This document shows positions 43,238 through 53,018 of a stretch of DNA of 64,000 nt, piece after piece. The stretch lies in contig MEPC01000023.1 of NCBI GenBank assembly GCA_001769655.1, forward strand, positions 178,050-242,049, in the 5' to 3' direction. The position numbers and the translations under genes are program-made. The notes below the pieces were generated by a model, which was not told the DNA's origin, did not search any database, and saw nothing but the letters and a program-made list of their open reading frames with translations. How positions within the stretch are numbered: the stretch's first letter is position 1; each line of letters opens with the position of its first letter. Source of the DNA: Bacteroidetes bacterium RIFCSPLOWO2_12_FULL_37_12 (GTDB taxonomy: Bacteria; Bacteroidota; Bacteroidia; 2-12-FULL-37-12).

Positions 43238-45190
43238 ATGAAAAAAATTTTTACCTGCATACTCTTACTGACTTTTTTAATCCAATTACCGGAGCCATCG
43301 TTTGCGCAGAAAGAAAAACTGTCAAAGAATGCGGCTGACCGTAAAATCATGAGGGGGGATGAGTTTTTCGAAGGCGCTGACTACCCCGAAGCACTTAAAT
43401 ATTACCTTGAGGCATACGATTTTTTTAGTAACGAAACACAATTAAACTATAGGATGGGAGTATGTTATCTCAATTCTATAAATAAAACTAAATCTATTCC
43501 CTATTTTGAAAAAGTACTAAGCACAAAGCCCGGTGATTTTCCGGACATCCGCTTTTTGTTGGGACAGGCATATCAATTAAATCACGAGTTTGATAAAGCA
43601 ATTACTAATTTTCATGAGTATTCCCAGTTTCTTGGTAATTATGACTACCGGAACATGGCTACCCGTAAACATATTGAGGAATGTGAGTTTGCCAAAAAAT
43701 TGATTGCAAAACCCAGAAACTTCAACATCTATAATATTGGACCTGTTTTAAATACCGTTTACCCTGAATATCGTCCGGTTATTTCTGCAGACGAAGCCGT
43801 AATGGTTTTTACCACCAGAAGAAGCGGTTCTATTGGAGGTGAGTACATTAAAAATGATGACTACTTTGAAGACATTTATATAAGTTATAAATTGAATGGC
43901 GCATGGTCAGCTCCTCAGAATCTCGGTACACCAATAAATACGAAAGGACACGAGGCATGCCTTGCTATTACCGCTGATGGGCAGAAAATTTTTATTTATA
44001 AAGATGACAATGGAGATGGGAATATTTATGAATGTACATTGAAAGGCGACAAGTGGGGAAAACCTATAAAAATGCCGGCTCCCCTTAATACCGAGCACTT
44101 TGAAGGCGATGCGGCAATTTCTGCAGACGAAAATAAATTTTTCTTTGTGAGCGATCGTCCCGGAGGTTTTGGGCAGAAAGATATTTACGTAAGTGAAAAA
44201 GACGCATTAGAAAAATGGGGACCTCCCGCTAATCTTGGGAATGTGATAAATACCGAATTTGACGAAGTAGGACCCTATTTCCATCCCGATGGCAAAACCA
44301 TGTTTTTCAGTTCAAATGGACTTCAAACCATGGGAGGTTTTGACATTTTTAAAACCAAACTGGAAAATGATAAATGGTCAATACCTAAGAATATGGGATA
44401 TCCGCTTAACACGGCGGATGATGATTTATACTTTGTGCTTTCAGCCAGTGGAGAGAGGGGGTATTATGCTTCTGTAAAACAAGGGGGCGGTGGTGAAAAA
44501 GATATTTACGTTGTCAGCCGCGCTAAAAAAGAAGGTGCTGAGAAAGATGAAACCACTTCAGAAAGTTTTAGTCCTCTTACGTTGATGGTAGGAATTATAA
44601 CCGATGCTGAAAACAGTCAGCCGCTCGAAGCAAAAGTCCAGGTGGTTGATAATGAAAAGGGAGAAGTTATTGCAAACTTTGTTTCAAACAGTAAAACAGG
44701 TAAATATCTTGTGTCACTTCCTTCCGGTAAGAATTATGGAATTTCTGTAAGTCGTGACGGTTACCTTTTTCATTCTGAAAATTTTAATATCCCATTGGCA
44801 AAAGGATATACGGAAGTATCCAAAAATATATCTTTAAGAAAAGTTGAAACAGGTTCAACTACCGTTTTAAGAAACGTGTTTTTTGATACTGATAAGGCAA
44901 TATTAAGGAACGAATCAAAACTTGAACTTGAACGGCTTGTACAGTTATTGAAATCAAATCCTACTATGCGGGTTGAAATTTCAGGGCACACTGATATTAC
45001 AGGCAAGGCGGACCATAATCAACAACTTTCCGAGGCAAGGGCAAGGGCGGTGGTGGATCATCTAATTAGTAAGGGCGTCAGTTATAAACGCATGGAATAC
45101 CGCGGCTACGGCTCCGCAAAACCCATTGCACCCAACGACACCGAGGAAGGCAAGCAATTGAATCGTAGAACCGAATGTAAGATCTTGTAA
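43238..45190 (+). CDS. PorE-like OmpA-family protein (TPR, beta-propeller, CRD, OmpA)
   Basis: 650 residues. Signal peptide (about 1-24), two or three TPRs (about 35-160), a WD40-like PD40 propeller (about 165-430) with words such as VISADEAVMVFTTRRSGS and DAAISADENKFFFVSDRPGGFG, a carboxypeptidase-regulatory-like domain (GIITDAENSQPLEAKVQVVDNEKGE) and a C-terminal OmpA domain with FFDTDKAILRNES and EISGHTDITGKADHN..LSEARARAVVDHL. This is the domain order of PorE, which binds peptidoglycan and serves the T9SS. Type I signal, not a clear lipobox. The 45232 gene is a tandem paralogue. Confidence 0.87.
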   Translation: MKKIFTCILLLTFLIQLPEPSFAQKEKLSKNAADRKIMRGDEFFEGADYPEALKYYLEAYDFFSNETQLNYRMGVCYLNSINKTKSIPYFEKVLSTKPGDFPDIRFLLGQAYQLNHEFDKAITNFHEYSQFLGNYDYRNMATRKHIEECEFAKKLIAKPRNFNIYNIGPVLNTVYPEYRPVISADEAVMVFTTRRSGSIGGEYIKNDDYFEDIYISYKLNGAWSAPQNLGTPINTKGHEACLAITADGQKIFIYKDDNGDGNIYECTLKGDKWGKPIKMPAPLNTEHFEGDAAISADENKFFFVSDRPGGFGQKDIYVSEKDALEKWGPPANLGNVINTEFDEVGPYFHPDGKTMFFSSNGLQTMGGFDIFKTKLENDKWSIPKNMGYPLNTADDDLYFVLSASGERGYYASVKQGGGGEKDIYVVSRAKKEGAEKDETTSESFSPLTLMVGIITDAENSQPLEAKVQVVDNEKGEVIANFVSNSKTGKYLVSLPSGKNYGISVSRDGYLFHSENFNIPLAKGYTEVSKNISLRKVETGSTTVLRNVFFDTDKAILRNESKLELERLVQLLKSNPTMRVEISGHTDITGKADHNQQLSEARARAVVDHLISKGVSYKRMEYRGYGSAKPIAPNDTEEGKQLNRRTECKIL

Positions 45191-45198
45191 AGAATAAA

Positions 45199-45230
45199 GA
45201 ATAATAACCAATAACCAATAACCAACAATT
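45199..45230. repeat. ATAACCAAT tandem repeat
   Basis: AATAACC repeated about three times between the two OmpA paralogues. Too short to support any regulatory role. Confidence 0.5.
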
Positions 45231-45231
45231 C

Positions 45232-47301
45232 ATGAAACCAAAATCCATTTTAATTTATTTTACCTTGCTAGTGTGTATCCAGATATTTTCTATAAATGTC
45301 TATTCACAGGAAACCAAAGAAGATAAAGAACGAGCCAAAGAGCTAAAGAAAACTAAAAAAGAAGCTGAAAAATTAGTTAAGAGCGGAGATAAATATTTGG
45401 AAAATGGTGACCTCAAATCGGCACGCAACAGCTATCTGAGTGCCAGTCGCAAGGATCCCACCAATGCCATGGCATTTTTTAAAACCGGAGATATGTATTT
45501 ACGCACTCCAGAAAAGAAGAAATCGCTTACTTTTCTCCAAAAGGCGTTTGAATTAAATGAAAAGGTTGACCAGAATCTTTTATATTATCTTGCCCGCTCT
45601 TTACATTTCAATGAAAAGTTTGATGAAGCGTTGAATTACTATATCCGTTTTAAACAAAATGTAAAACCATCGGATTCATTGTACAAGAAAGTGACACTGA
45701 AAATAGAACAATGTAAAGTTGCCAAAGAATTAGTTGACGATCCCATAGATGTTTTAATTTCCAATATCGGAGCACCTATCAATACCGATAACAAAGAGTA
45801 TGATCCTGTAATTTCAGCCGATGAATCAGTGCTCATGTTCACTTCACGCCGTCCTGGATCTACCGGCGAAAAAACAGATGACTTTGGTGAATTTTTTGAA
45901 GACATCTACATAAGTTATAATAACAATGGCACCTGGTCAGAGCCACAAAACATGGGACCCAAAATAAATAAAAAAGATCACGATGCCTGCATCTCTCTTT
46001 CCGCAGATGGTCAAACCCTCTTTATTTATAAGGGAATAGATGAGATTAACGGGGATATTTATGAAAGTAAATTAAAAGGTACCGAATGGTCAAAACCAAA
46101 AGAAATGGATGATGTAATTAACAGCAAGTTTTGGGAGGGATCCTGCTGTTTATCTGCAGATGGTAATAGGTTTTATTTTGTAAGTGATAAACCGGGTGGC
46201 TTTGGCGGAAAAGATATTTATGTTTCCGAAAAAAATAAAAAAGGAAAATGGCAGGATCCGGTAAATCTGGGTCCCAATATTAATACAGATAATGATGAGG
46301 ATGGAGTATTTCTGCATCCGGATGGTCAAACGTTGTATTTCAGTTCTGAAGGTCATAAGAGTTCAGGAGGGTTTGACATTTTTAAGTCAACATGGACTGA
46401 CAACAGTTTTTGGTCAGAGCCAAAAAATATCGGTTACCCTGTTAATACACCCGACAATGACGTATTCTTTGTTCTTTCAGCCAACGGAGAACATGGTTAT
46501 TATGCCTCAGAAAAAGAAGGAAACCTTGATATTTATTTGATTAAATTTCCAAAACCATTCCGTGCACCTGAGCCACCCGCATTGGCTACAAAAGCACCTG
46601 AATTAGCTTATACACCGGAAGGAGTTCCCTATGAAATTGTACCCAAAAAAGTTTCTTCTGCCAAAGCATACAATCCATTAACCATGGTTAAAGGCACTGT
46701 CACAGATGCTGACACAAAACTACCTATTGGTGCCACTATTCAATTAGTAGATAACGCCAAAAACGAGTTGTTATCTGAAATTGAAGCAAACGAAGCCACC
46801 GGTAAGTACATGGTGATGCTTCCCTCCGGAAAAAATTATGGTATTGCTATTCAGAAAGAAAAATATCTTTTCCACTCCGAAAATTTTGATATACCTGAAA
46901 ACAGCGATTATCAGGAAATCACCAAAGATGTACAATTAAAGAAAATGGATGTCGGTAAGAAAATCGTTTTGAAAAATATTTTCTTTGATACGGGTAAGTG
47001 GACATTGCGTCAACCCGAATCTACGAATGAACTTGACCGGCTCGTGGAGTTATTGGATGAAAATAAAAAGTTAATGATTGAAATTTCAGGACATACCGAT
47101 AACATCGGTAAAGAGGACTATAACAAAACTCTATCAGAAAACCGCGCCAAAGCAGTGGTGGACTATCTTGTGGAAAAAGGAATTAAAGCAGAACGGCTAA
47201 AATATGCAGGTTATTGGTACAGCAGACCCATTGCTTCCAATGATAATATAGAAGGTCGTCAGCAGAATCGTAGGACGGAGTTTGAGGTGTTGGGGAATTG
47301 A
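45232..47301 (+). CDS. Second PorE-like OmpA-family protein
   Basis: 689 residues with the same order as its neighbour: signal peptide (MKPKSILIYFTLLVCIQIFSINVYSQ), a KER-rich coil, TPRs (about 45-160), propeller with the same words (VISADESVLMFTSRRPGS, SADGNRFYFVSDKPGGFGGKDIY), a proline-rich linker (APEPPALATKAPELAY), CRD-like VKGTVTDADTKLPIGATIQL and an OmpA domain with FFDTGKWTLRQPESTNELDRL and EISGHTDNIGKEDYN. Only 41 bp separate it from the first copy, so the two are probably co-transcribed. It may be a second T9SS or cell-wall anchor. Confidence 0.87.
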   Translation: MKPKSILIYFTLLVCIQIFSINVYSQETKEDKERAKELKKTKKEAEKLVKSGDKYLENGDLKSARNSYLSASRKDPTNAMAFFKTGDMYLRTPEKKKSLTFLQKAFELNEKVDQNLLYYLARSLHFNEKFDEALNYYIRFKQNVKPSDSLYKKVTLKIEQCKVAKELVDDPIDVLISNIGAPINTDNKEYDPVISADESVLMFTSRRPGSTGEKTDDFGEFFEDIYISYNNNGTWSEPQNMGPKINKKDHDACISLSADGQTLFIYKGIDEINGDIYESKLKGTEWSKPKEMDDVINSKFWEGSCCLSADGNRFYFVSDKPGGFGGKDIYVSEKNKKGKWQDPVNLGPNINTDNDEDGVFLHPDGQTLYFSSEGHKSSGGFDIFKSTWTDNSFWSEPKNIGYPVNTPDNDVFFVLSANGEHGYYASEKEGNLDIYLIKFPKPFRAPEPPALATKAPELAYTPEGVPYEIVPKKVSSAKAYNPLTMVKGTVTDADTKLPIGATIQLVDNAKNELLSEIEANEATGKYMVMLPSGKNYGIAIQKEKYLFHSENFDIPENSDYQEITKDVQLKKMDVGKKIVLKNIFFDTGKWTLRQPESTNELDRLVELLDENKKLMIEISGHTDNIGKEDYNKTLSENRAKAVVDYLVEKGIKAERLKYAGYWYSRPIASNDNIEGRQQNRRTEFEVLGN

Positions 47302-47427
47302 AGGTATTTTTTTAGGAGCTAAAAGGGCTTGATTATTCTAATGAAATATTTTCACTTGGATTTATTCTATAATCCCTAACCAGAGAAAAGTTGAGTACTT
47401 AACATTATCAATTTCAAGATAATTATT

Positions 47428-48273
47428 ATGGAAAAAGAAATTATAAACAAACTCAACAAAACATTTGAAGAATGTGTTTACCAACAAGAAGGTATTGACT
47501 ATTGGCTTGCAAGAGAATTACAGGAGCTTTTGGGCTATTCCGACTGGCGCAATTTTTTAAATGCAGTTGATAGAGCTAAAGCTAGTTGCCAAACCACTGG
47601 TGAGGCGGTTTTAGACCATTTCGTTGACATCACCAAAATGGTCAAAATTGGCTCCGGTGCTGAAAGACAGCAGGATGATATTATGCTCACCCGTTATGCC
47701 TGTTACCTTATCGCGCAAAACGGAGACCCCAAAAAAGAACAAATTGCTTTTGCTCAATGTTATTTTGCCATTCAAACCCGCAGGCAGGAATTGTTAGAAG
47801 AACGCATCAACTTAATGGAACGCCTTCAGGCAAGGGAAAAATTAGCTGCTACCGAAACCGAACTTTCTAAAAATATTTTTGAAAGAGGAGTTGATAATAA
47901 TGGCTTTGCTATTATTCGTAGTAAAGGAGACGGTGCTTTATTCGGAGGGCATAACACTGCTGCTATGAAACGTAAATTAGGAATACCCGATAATAGACCT
48001 TTAGCCGATTTTCTTCCTGCTATCACCATTAAGGCAAAAGATCTTGCCACTGAAATTACAAACTTTAACGTAAATAAAAATGATTTAAAAGGTGAAAATA
48101 AAATAACCGGCGAACACATTAAAAACAATACTGATGTACGAGCCTTATTAGGAAAAAGCGGCATAAAACCTGAACAATTACCTGCCGAAGAAGATATTAA
48201 AAAAATAGAACGCGGGATAAAATCTGCCGATAAAGAAATAATCAGGAAAAAACTTAAAGTAAAAAATGGATAA
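47428..48273 (+). CDS. dinD: DNA-damage-inducible protein D
   Basis: 281 residues, near the usual 270-280. The N-terminal half is BRO-like: FEECVYQQEGIDYWLARELQELLGYSDWRNFLNAVDRAK, then DDIMLTRYACYLIAQNGDPKKEQIAFAQCYFAIQTRRQE. The C-terminal half has FERGVDNNGFAIIRSKGDGALFGG. DinD in Escherichia coli is an SOS gene that inhibits RecA. The upstream 126 bp shows no clear operator. dinD genes often travel with mobile DNA, and here a truncated gene follows, so the segment may be acquired. Confidence 0.92.
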   Translation: MEKEIINKLNKTFEECVYQQEGIDYWLARELQELLGYSDWRNFLNAVDRAKASCQTTGEAVLDHFVDITKMVKIGSGAERQQDDIMLTRYACYLIAQNGDPKKEQIAFAQCYFAIQTRRQELLEERINLMERLQAREKLAATETELSKNIFERGVDNNGFAIIRSKGDGALFGGHNTAAMKRKLGIPDNRPLADFLPAITIKAKDLATEITNFNVNKNDLKGENKITGEHIKNNTDVRALLGKSGIKPEQLPAEEDIKKIERGIKSADKEIIRKKLKVKNG

Positions 48274-48327
48274 AGACCATGCAACAAAACATCTTAACAT
48301 TTACAATTCAAAATAAGAATTAAGGAA

Positions 48328-48708
48328 ATGATAAACAAGAATTTATTTCTCCTTCCTCTGCTCTTCCTTTCAAATCAAATTTTCTCCCAAACCCCGTCTT
48401 TGCAATGGGTAAAAACCGCCGTGGGTAGTGACACCGATGTGAGCAGTAGCGTTTGTGTTGATGCCGATGGAAATACGTTCGTAGAAGGTTATTTTTCAAG
48501 TCCCACTTTGACATTCGGCTCTTTTACATTATATAACAAGGGAATGAGCGATATTTTTATTGTAAAAAATAACCAAGCCGGAAATGTATTATGGGCAAAA
48601 AATTTTGGTGGCACTGATAATGACGATGCTACAGCCATGGCGTTGGATAAAAATAATAACATTTATCTTACCGGATATTTATTAAAAATCAGCGGGCAGT
48701 CACAGTAG
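48328..48708 (+). pseudogene. Truncated SBBP-repeat secreted protein
   Basis: 126 residues: a signal peptide (MINKNLFLLPLLFLSNQIFSQ), then two propeller-type repeats with LQWVKTAVGSDTD, SVCVDADGNTFVEGYF and NVLWAKNFGGTDNDDATAMALDKNNNIYLTGY. Family proteins carry many such repeats and a T9SS domain; this one stops after LLKISGQSQ. The break suggests a deletion that removed most of a large gene. Confidence 0.65.
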
Positions 48709-48778
48709 TTGGTAAGAAAAATTGTTGTAGAGTGAGGGGAATGTGTACAATTTTAAAAATTTCAATAATTTCAGAATA

Positions 48779-49777
48779 ATGAAACGATCTATTTTTAGTA
48801 TTTCATTCTTTTTGATGTTTTTAAACATGAATGCTCAGGAAAACAGAACATCTAAAATATTCATTTATAGACCAAATAATTTACAAAGTTCAACTATCTC
48901 TTATAAAGTTGTTGTAAATGATACGTTAACAATAAAAATAAGGAATAATTCTTATTACGAATTTAATTGTAATCATGGGGAGTATGATTTCACTTTTGTA
49001 GGATATAAAAATTCAAAATTACATCTGACAGTGGATAAAAATAAAACATATTATTTGTGTATTGGTTTTATAATTGGGTTTTGGTCAGGTTCACCGGAAT
49101 TGTTATTAGTTGATAGTTTATCTGCTTATCCAGCAATAAATAATGTTAAAATGCAAAAATTGAAAAGTAAAAATGAAATTTTAATTAGACCAAAAAACAG
49201 AATAGGTGCAAATATTATAACAGGAAATGGTAGAGATGGATATACGGCATTTACAAATAGTAATGGCGGCGAAGCCAAAATTAGCTTCGGTTCCGGATTT
49301 GGTTATAAGTTTTTACTTGGAAGAGAAATTAATAAATGGTTTGACATAACTTCTATTTTTAAATATCAGAAGAGCACACTTGTTCCTAAAGTTGAAAACG
49401 CAGAAATTTCTTTTGAGCGATATTCAATTTCAATTACGCCATCCGGTATAATCCCGATTCAGGATGGTGATTTCATGAGGTTAAAAATAGGTATTGGCGT
49501 AGATTATGTTATGCCGTCTGTTTTATACATATATACAGTTAAATACCCCAACGGAATAGCGGATAATTGGAATTATAAAAAGACAAATGGAATGCACATT
49601 AGATTGGTATATGAGGTTAATTTTTCAAAATATTTTTCTTTACAATACGGGTTTACCTGGAATACTGTAACGTATCAATTTATCAAAGGGAATTACTATT
49701 ACCCTATAATTGATAAATTAAATCGCCCTGATGGATCAGGTCTTGATTTGTTTTTTGGTTTAAATATTCATTTTTAA
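48779..49777 (+). CDS. Secreted protein with DUF2846-like front and beta-barrel-like C-terminus
   Basis: 332 residues from the ATG at 48779 (an in-frame GTG at 48743 would prefix a non-signal sequence). Signal peptide (about 1-20, MNAQ). Residues 22-110 resemble DUF2846: KIFIYRPNNLQSSTISYKVVVNDTLTIKI, CNHGEYDFTFVGYKNSKLHLTVDKNKTYYLCIG. From about 150 alternating strands such as GSGFGYKFLLGREINKWFDIT and the terminal LDLFFGLNIHF look like an outer-membrane barrel. The DUF2846 link is from memory and tentative. Confidence 0.6.
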   Translation: MKRSIFSISFFLMFLNMNAQENRTSKIFIYRPNNLQSSTISYKVVVNDTLTIKIRNNSYYEFNCNHGEYDFTFVGYKNSKLHLTVDKNKTYYLCIGFIIGFWSGSPELLLVDSLSAYPAINNVKMQKLKSKNEILIRPKNRIGANIITGNGRDGYTAFTNSNGGEAKISFGSGFGYKFLLGREINKWFDITSIFKYQKSTLVPKVENAEISFERYSISITPSGIIPIQDGDFMRLKIGIGVDYVMPSVLYIYTVKYPNGIADNWNYKKTNGMHIRLVYEVNFSKYFSLQYGFTWNTVTYQFIKGNYYYPIIDKLNRPDGSGLDLFFGLNIHF

Positions 49778-49810
49778 GCACCGTTGTCCGATTGATATAT
49801 AAACTTGTAG

Positions 49811-49900
49811 AATATTAATGAAAATTAATATTTTAAGCCCTGAAAAGCATACGAATAAACTTAAGGAAATTCTTAAGTTTATGTGTATATCTGAAAGGGC
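49811..49900. other. Strongly folded AT-rich element, candidate structured RNA
   Basis: Two perfect hairpins: AATATTAAT-GAAA-ATTAATATT (49811-49832, 9 bp with a GAAA tetraloop), then GCCCT..AGGGC (49837-49841 and 49896-49900) enclosing a stem of about 17 bp with one mismatch (49849-49888) capped by GAAATT. It starts 34 bp after the barrel gene, with no T-run, so it is not a standard terminator. Confidence 0.5.
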
Positions 49901-49996
49901 ATGAGTTCCTACGTAGTAACGTAATTTTTAGAGCATTCCTACTATCGCTTTAAATAATAAAAGTTTCAAAAATTTTACGGAAATCCGAAGCAAAAT

Positions 49997-50028
49997 TTTG
50001 ACTTCACACCCTGTTTATATTATCTTTG
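49997..50028 (+). promoter_or_regulatory. Consensus promoter for the double-glycine peptide
   Basis: TTTG (49997-50000), a 20-bp spacer and TATCTTTG (50021-50028). ATG at 50049. Full match to TTTG-N20-TAnnTTTG. Confidence 0.8.
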
Positions 50029-50048
50029 CGAAAAAATTAAAAACAAAC

Positions 50049-50195
50049 ATGAAAACACTGAATTTAAACCAAATGGAAGCTGTGCAGGGAGGTATTTGGA
50101 TTAACTGTAATGAAATGCTCTACCAATTAACCGGAATGTGCATTGTTACAGGATATGACCCATGCCGTATCCCCGGAATATATTGCATTATGTAA
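50049..50195 (+). CDS. 48-residue double-glycine leader peptide (bacteriocin/RiPP-like precursor)
   Basis: The leader MKTLNLNQMEAVQGG is the Bacteroidota-type double-glycine leader (L..L.QME.VQGG) cut after GG by C39 peptidase-containing ABC transporters. The remaining 33 residues (IWINCNEMLYQ..GIYCIM) carry four cysteines at positions 20, 31, 39 and 46, which could make two disulfides or thioether links. The start at 50049 is fixed by the promoter just upstream; a longer frame from 49998 starts inside the -33 box. A terminator follows, so the gene is a single unit. No C39 transporter, modification enzyme or immunity gene is nearby. Confidence 0.75.
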   Translation: MKTLNLNQMEAVQGGIWINCNEMLYQLTGMCIVTGYDPCRIPGIYCIM

Positions 50196-50219
50196 TTATA
50201 TTCAATACCGTAACCAGAA

Positions 50220-50253
50220 AAAACTCCCTTCAGAAGATGGGAGTTTTTTTTTT
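50220..50253 (+). terminator. Terminator of the double-glycine peptide
   Basis: AAAACTCCC and GGGAGTTTT pair (9 bp) around a 10-nt loop, then a run of ten T. The T-run overlaps the region of the rplU promoter. Confidence 0.85.
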
Positions 50254-50266
50254 GTATTATTTACCT

Positions 50267-50274
50267 TATCTTTG
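50267..50274 (+). promoter_or_regulatory. -7 element for rplU
   Basis: TATCTTTG, 21 bp before the rplU ATG. The preceding terminator T-run occupies its -33 region. Confidence 0.5.
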
Positions 50275-50294
50275 CCCCCTCTAAATAAATAACC

Positions 50295-50612
50295 ATGTTC
50301 GCTATTGTTGACATTGCCGGAAAACAGTTCAAGGTTAGCCCTGAACAAAAAATATTTGTCCCAAAACTTGTAAATGGGGTGGGTGAAACCATTCAGTTTA
50401 ATAAAGTGCTCTTAGCCGATCAAGAGGGGAAAGTAACCATAGGTAAACCACATATTGAAGGTTCTTCAGTTACAGCCAAAGTGTTAGACCACGGCAAGGA
50501 TGACAAAATCATTGTTTTTTACAAAAAACGCAGAAAAGGATACAGAAAATTAAAAGGTCATAGGGAACAGTTTACGAAAATTAATATTGAGAAAATAGAG
50601 ATTGCAGGGTAA
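50295..50612 (+). CDS. rplU: 50S ribosomal protein L21
   Basis: 105 residues. MFAIVDIAGKQFKVSPEQKIFVPKL and KIIVFYKKRRKGYRKLKGHREQFTKINIEKI are full L21 signatures. It binds 23S rRNA domain. L27 follows after 132 bp; the usual close rplU-rpmA spacing is stretched by a copy of the palindromic repeat (50632-50713). Confidence 0.97.
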   Translation: MFAIVDIAGKQFKVSPEQKIFVPKLVNGVGETIQFNKVLLADQEGKVTIGKPHIEGSSVTAKVLDHGKDDKIIVFYKKRRKGYRKLKGHREQFTKINIEKIEIAG

Positions 50613-50631
50613 TTGATTGCAAGAAGTTTGT

Positions 50632-50713
50632 AGTTTAATCAGTGAAATCAGTGGCTAAATTTTTTTTTCTTGTTCAATTAGTGGCTCAATTAAATAGGTA
50701 CTGAACAGTAACC
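50632..50713. repeat. Palindromic dispersed repeat, copy 4 (right half)
   Basis: TTTAATCAGTGAAATCAGTGG, a T-run, AATTAGTGGCTCAATTAAAT and ACTGAACAGTAACC. It matches the right half of copy 3, and lies between rplU and rpmA. Confidence 0.7.
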
Positions 50714-50744
50714 GATAATTTTAAAATAAAACAACCTTAGTAAC

Positions 50745-50999
50745 ATGGCACACAAAAAAGGAGCAGGTTCATCCAGAAACGGGAGAGAATCTCATTCAAA
50801 ACGTCTTGGAATCAAGAAATTCGGCGGTGAAAATGTAATAGCAGGAAATATTATTGTTCGCCAACGCGGAACCGTTCATCATCCTGGCGATGGCGTAGGA
50901 ATGGGAAAAGACCATACCCTGTTTGCCTTAAGAGATGGAGCGGTAAAGTTTAAAGTGGGAGCGAGAGAAAGATCGATGGTTTCGGTAGTGGTGGGGTGA
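50745..50999 (+). CDS. rpmA: 50S ribosomal protein L27
   Basis: 84 residues with [40 protein letters not shown] and [18 protein letters not shown]27 contacts the peptidyl-transferase centre with its N-terminal tail. A GTATAAGG repeat copy starts 6 bp after the stop codon. Confidence 0.97.
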   Translation: MAHKKGAGSSRNGRESHSKRLGIKKFGGENVIAGNIIVRQRGTVHHPGDGVGMGKDHTLFALRDGAVKFKVGARERSMVSVVVG

Positions 51000-51004
51000 T
51001 AATT

Positions 51005-51046
51005 GCCTTATACCCTTATACCTTATACCCTTATACCTTATACTTA
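51005..51046. repeat. GTATAAGG repeat, copy D
   Basis: Five CCTTATACC or CCCTTATACC words in a row between convergent rpmA and aroQ. Here one arm only, no inverted partner. Confidence 0.7.
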
Positions 51047-51048
51047 TA

Positions 51049-51468
51049 TTAATCACTGCCTATAATAGCCAAAACCGCCAGTTCATAAGATTTTAAACCA
51101 AACCCAAGTATCAATCCCTTACTCACCGGAGTAATCAAACTGGTATGCCGGAATGACTCTCTCGCTGTAATATTGCTGATGTGCACTTCAATAACGGGAT
51201 ATTTTACAATTTTCAATGCATCGTGTATGGCAACGGAAGTGTGAGTGAAGCCCCCAGCATTTATAATTATCCCATCTGACTTTTTTATACTTTGAAGATA
51301 ATTAATTATTTCACCCTCAATATTTGATTGAAAATATTCTAATTTGTGTGTGGAATATTTTTTTTGGATTGATTTTAAAAAAACATCAAAACTGTGTTTA
51401 CCATAAATTTTCTTTTCCCTTTTTCCCAGAAGATTTAGGTTTGGACCGTTGATTATGTGGATTTTCAT
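51049..51468 (-). CDS. aroQ: Type II 3-dehydroquinate dehydratase
   Basis: 139 residues, as expected. HIINGPNLNLLGKREKKIYG opens the lid loop with the catalytic arginine and tyrosine, FQSNIEGEIINYLQ, IINAGGFTHTSVAIHDAL and EVHISNITARESFRHTSLI complete the site. It converts 3-dehydroquinate to 3-dehydroshikimate in the shikimate pathway. It lies downstream of purA on the same strand, with a repeat copy between them. Confidence 0.96.
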   Translation of the reverse strand: MKIHIINGPNLNLLGKREKKIYGKHSFDVFLKSIQKKYSTHKLEYFQSNIEGEIINYLQSIKKSDGIIINAGGFTHTSVAIHDALKIVKYPVIEVHISNITARESFRHTSLITPVSKGLILGFGLKSYELAVLAIIGSD

Positions 51469-51578
51469 GAAATATAGGAGTATGTAGGAGAATACTTAGT
51501 AATTTTTCATTTCTTGTTTTATGTTATATGTTTATTAAAAAACCTGTGTTGATATAGTATTTGTAGAACTTTAATTTT

Positions 51579-52894
<1,316 letters not shown>

Positions 52895-52990
52895 TTAATG
52901 ATTAAATAATTTGGATTTTGAAAATTATAAATGATACTGAACGAATTTGAGATTATGCAACTTTTCATACGATTTATATGAATGTTTTTT

Positions 52991-53018
52991 GTAGAGACAC
53001 GGTGCACCGTGTCTCTAC
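52991..53018. repeat. GTAGAGACACGGTG palindrome, copy 2
   Basis: A perfect 28-bp palindrome (GTAGAGACACGGTG and its complement), matching 25026-25053. It touches the 3' end of the STAS gene: the stop codon lies at 53015. Confidence 0.75.

Noticed and set aside
47826..48287. 153-residue minus-strand frame over dinD
   Set aside because: Shadow of dinD; the plus-strand frame matches a known family from end to end.
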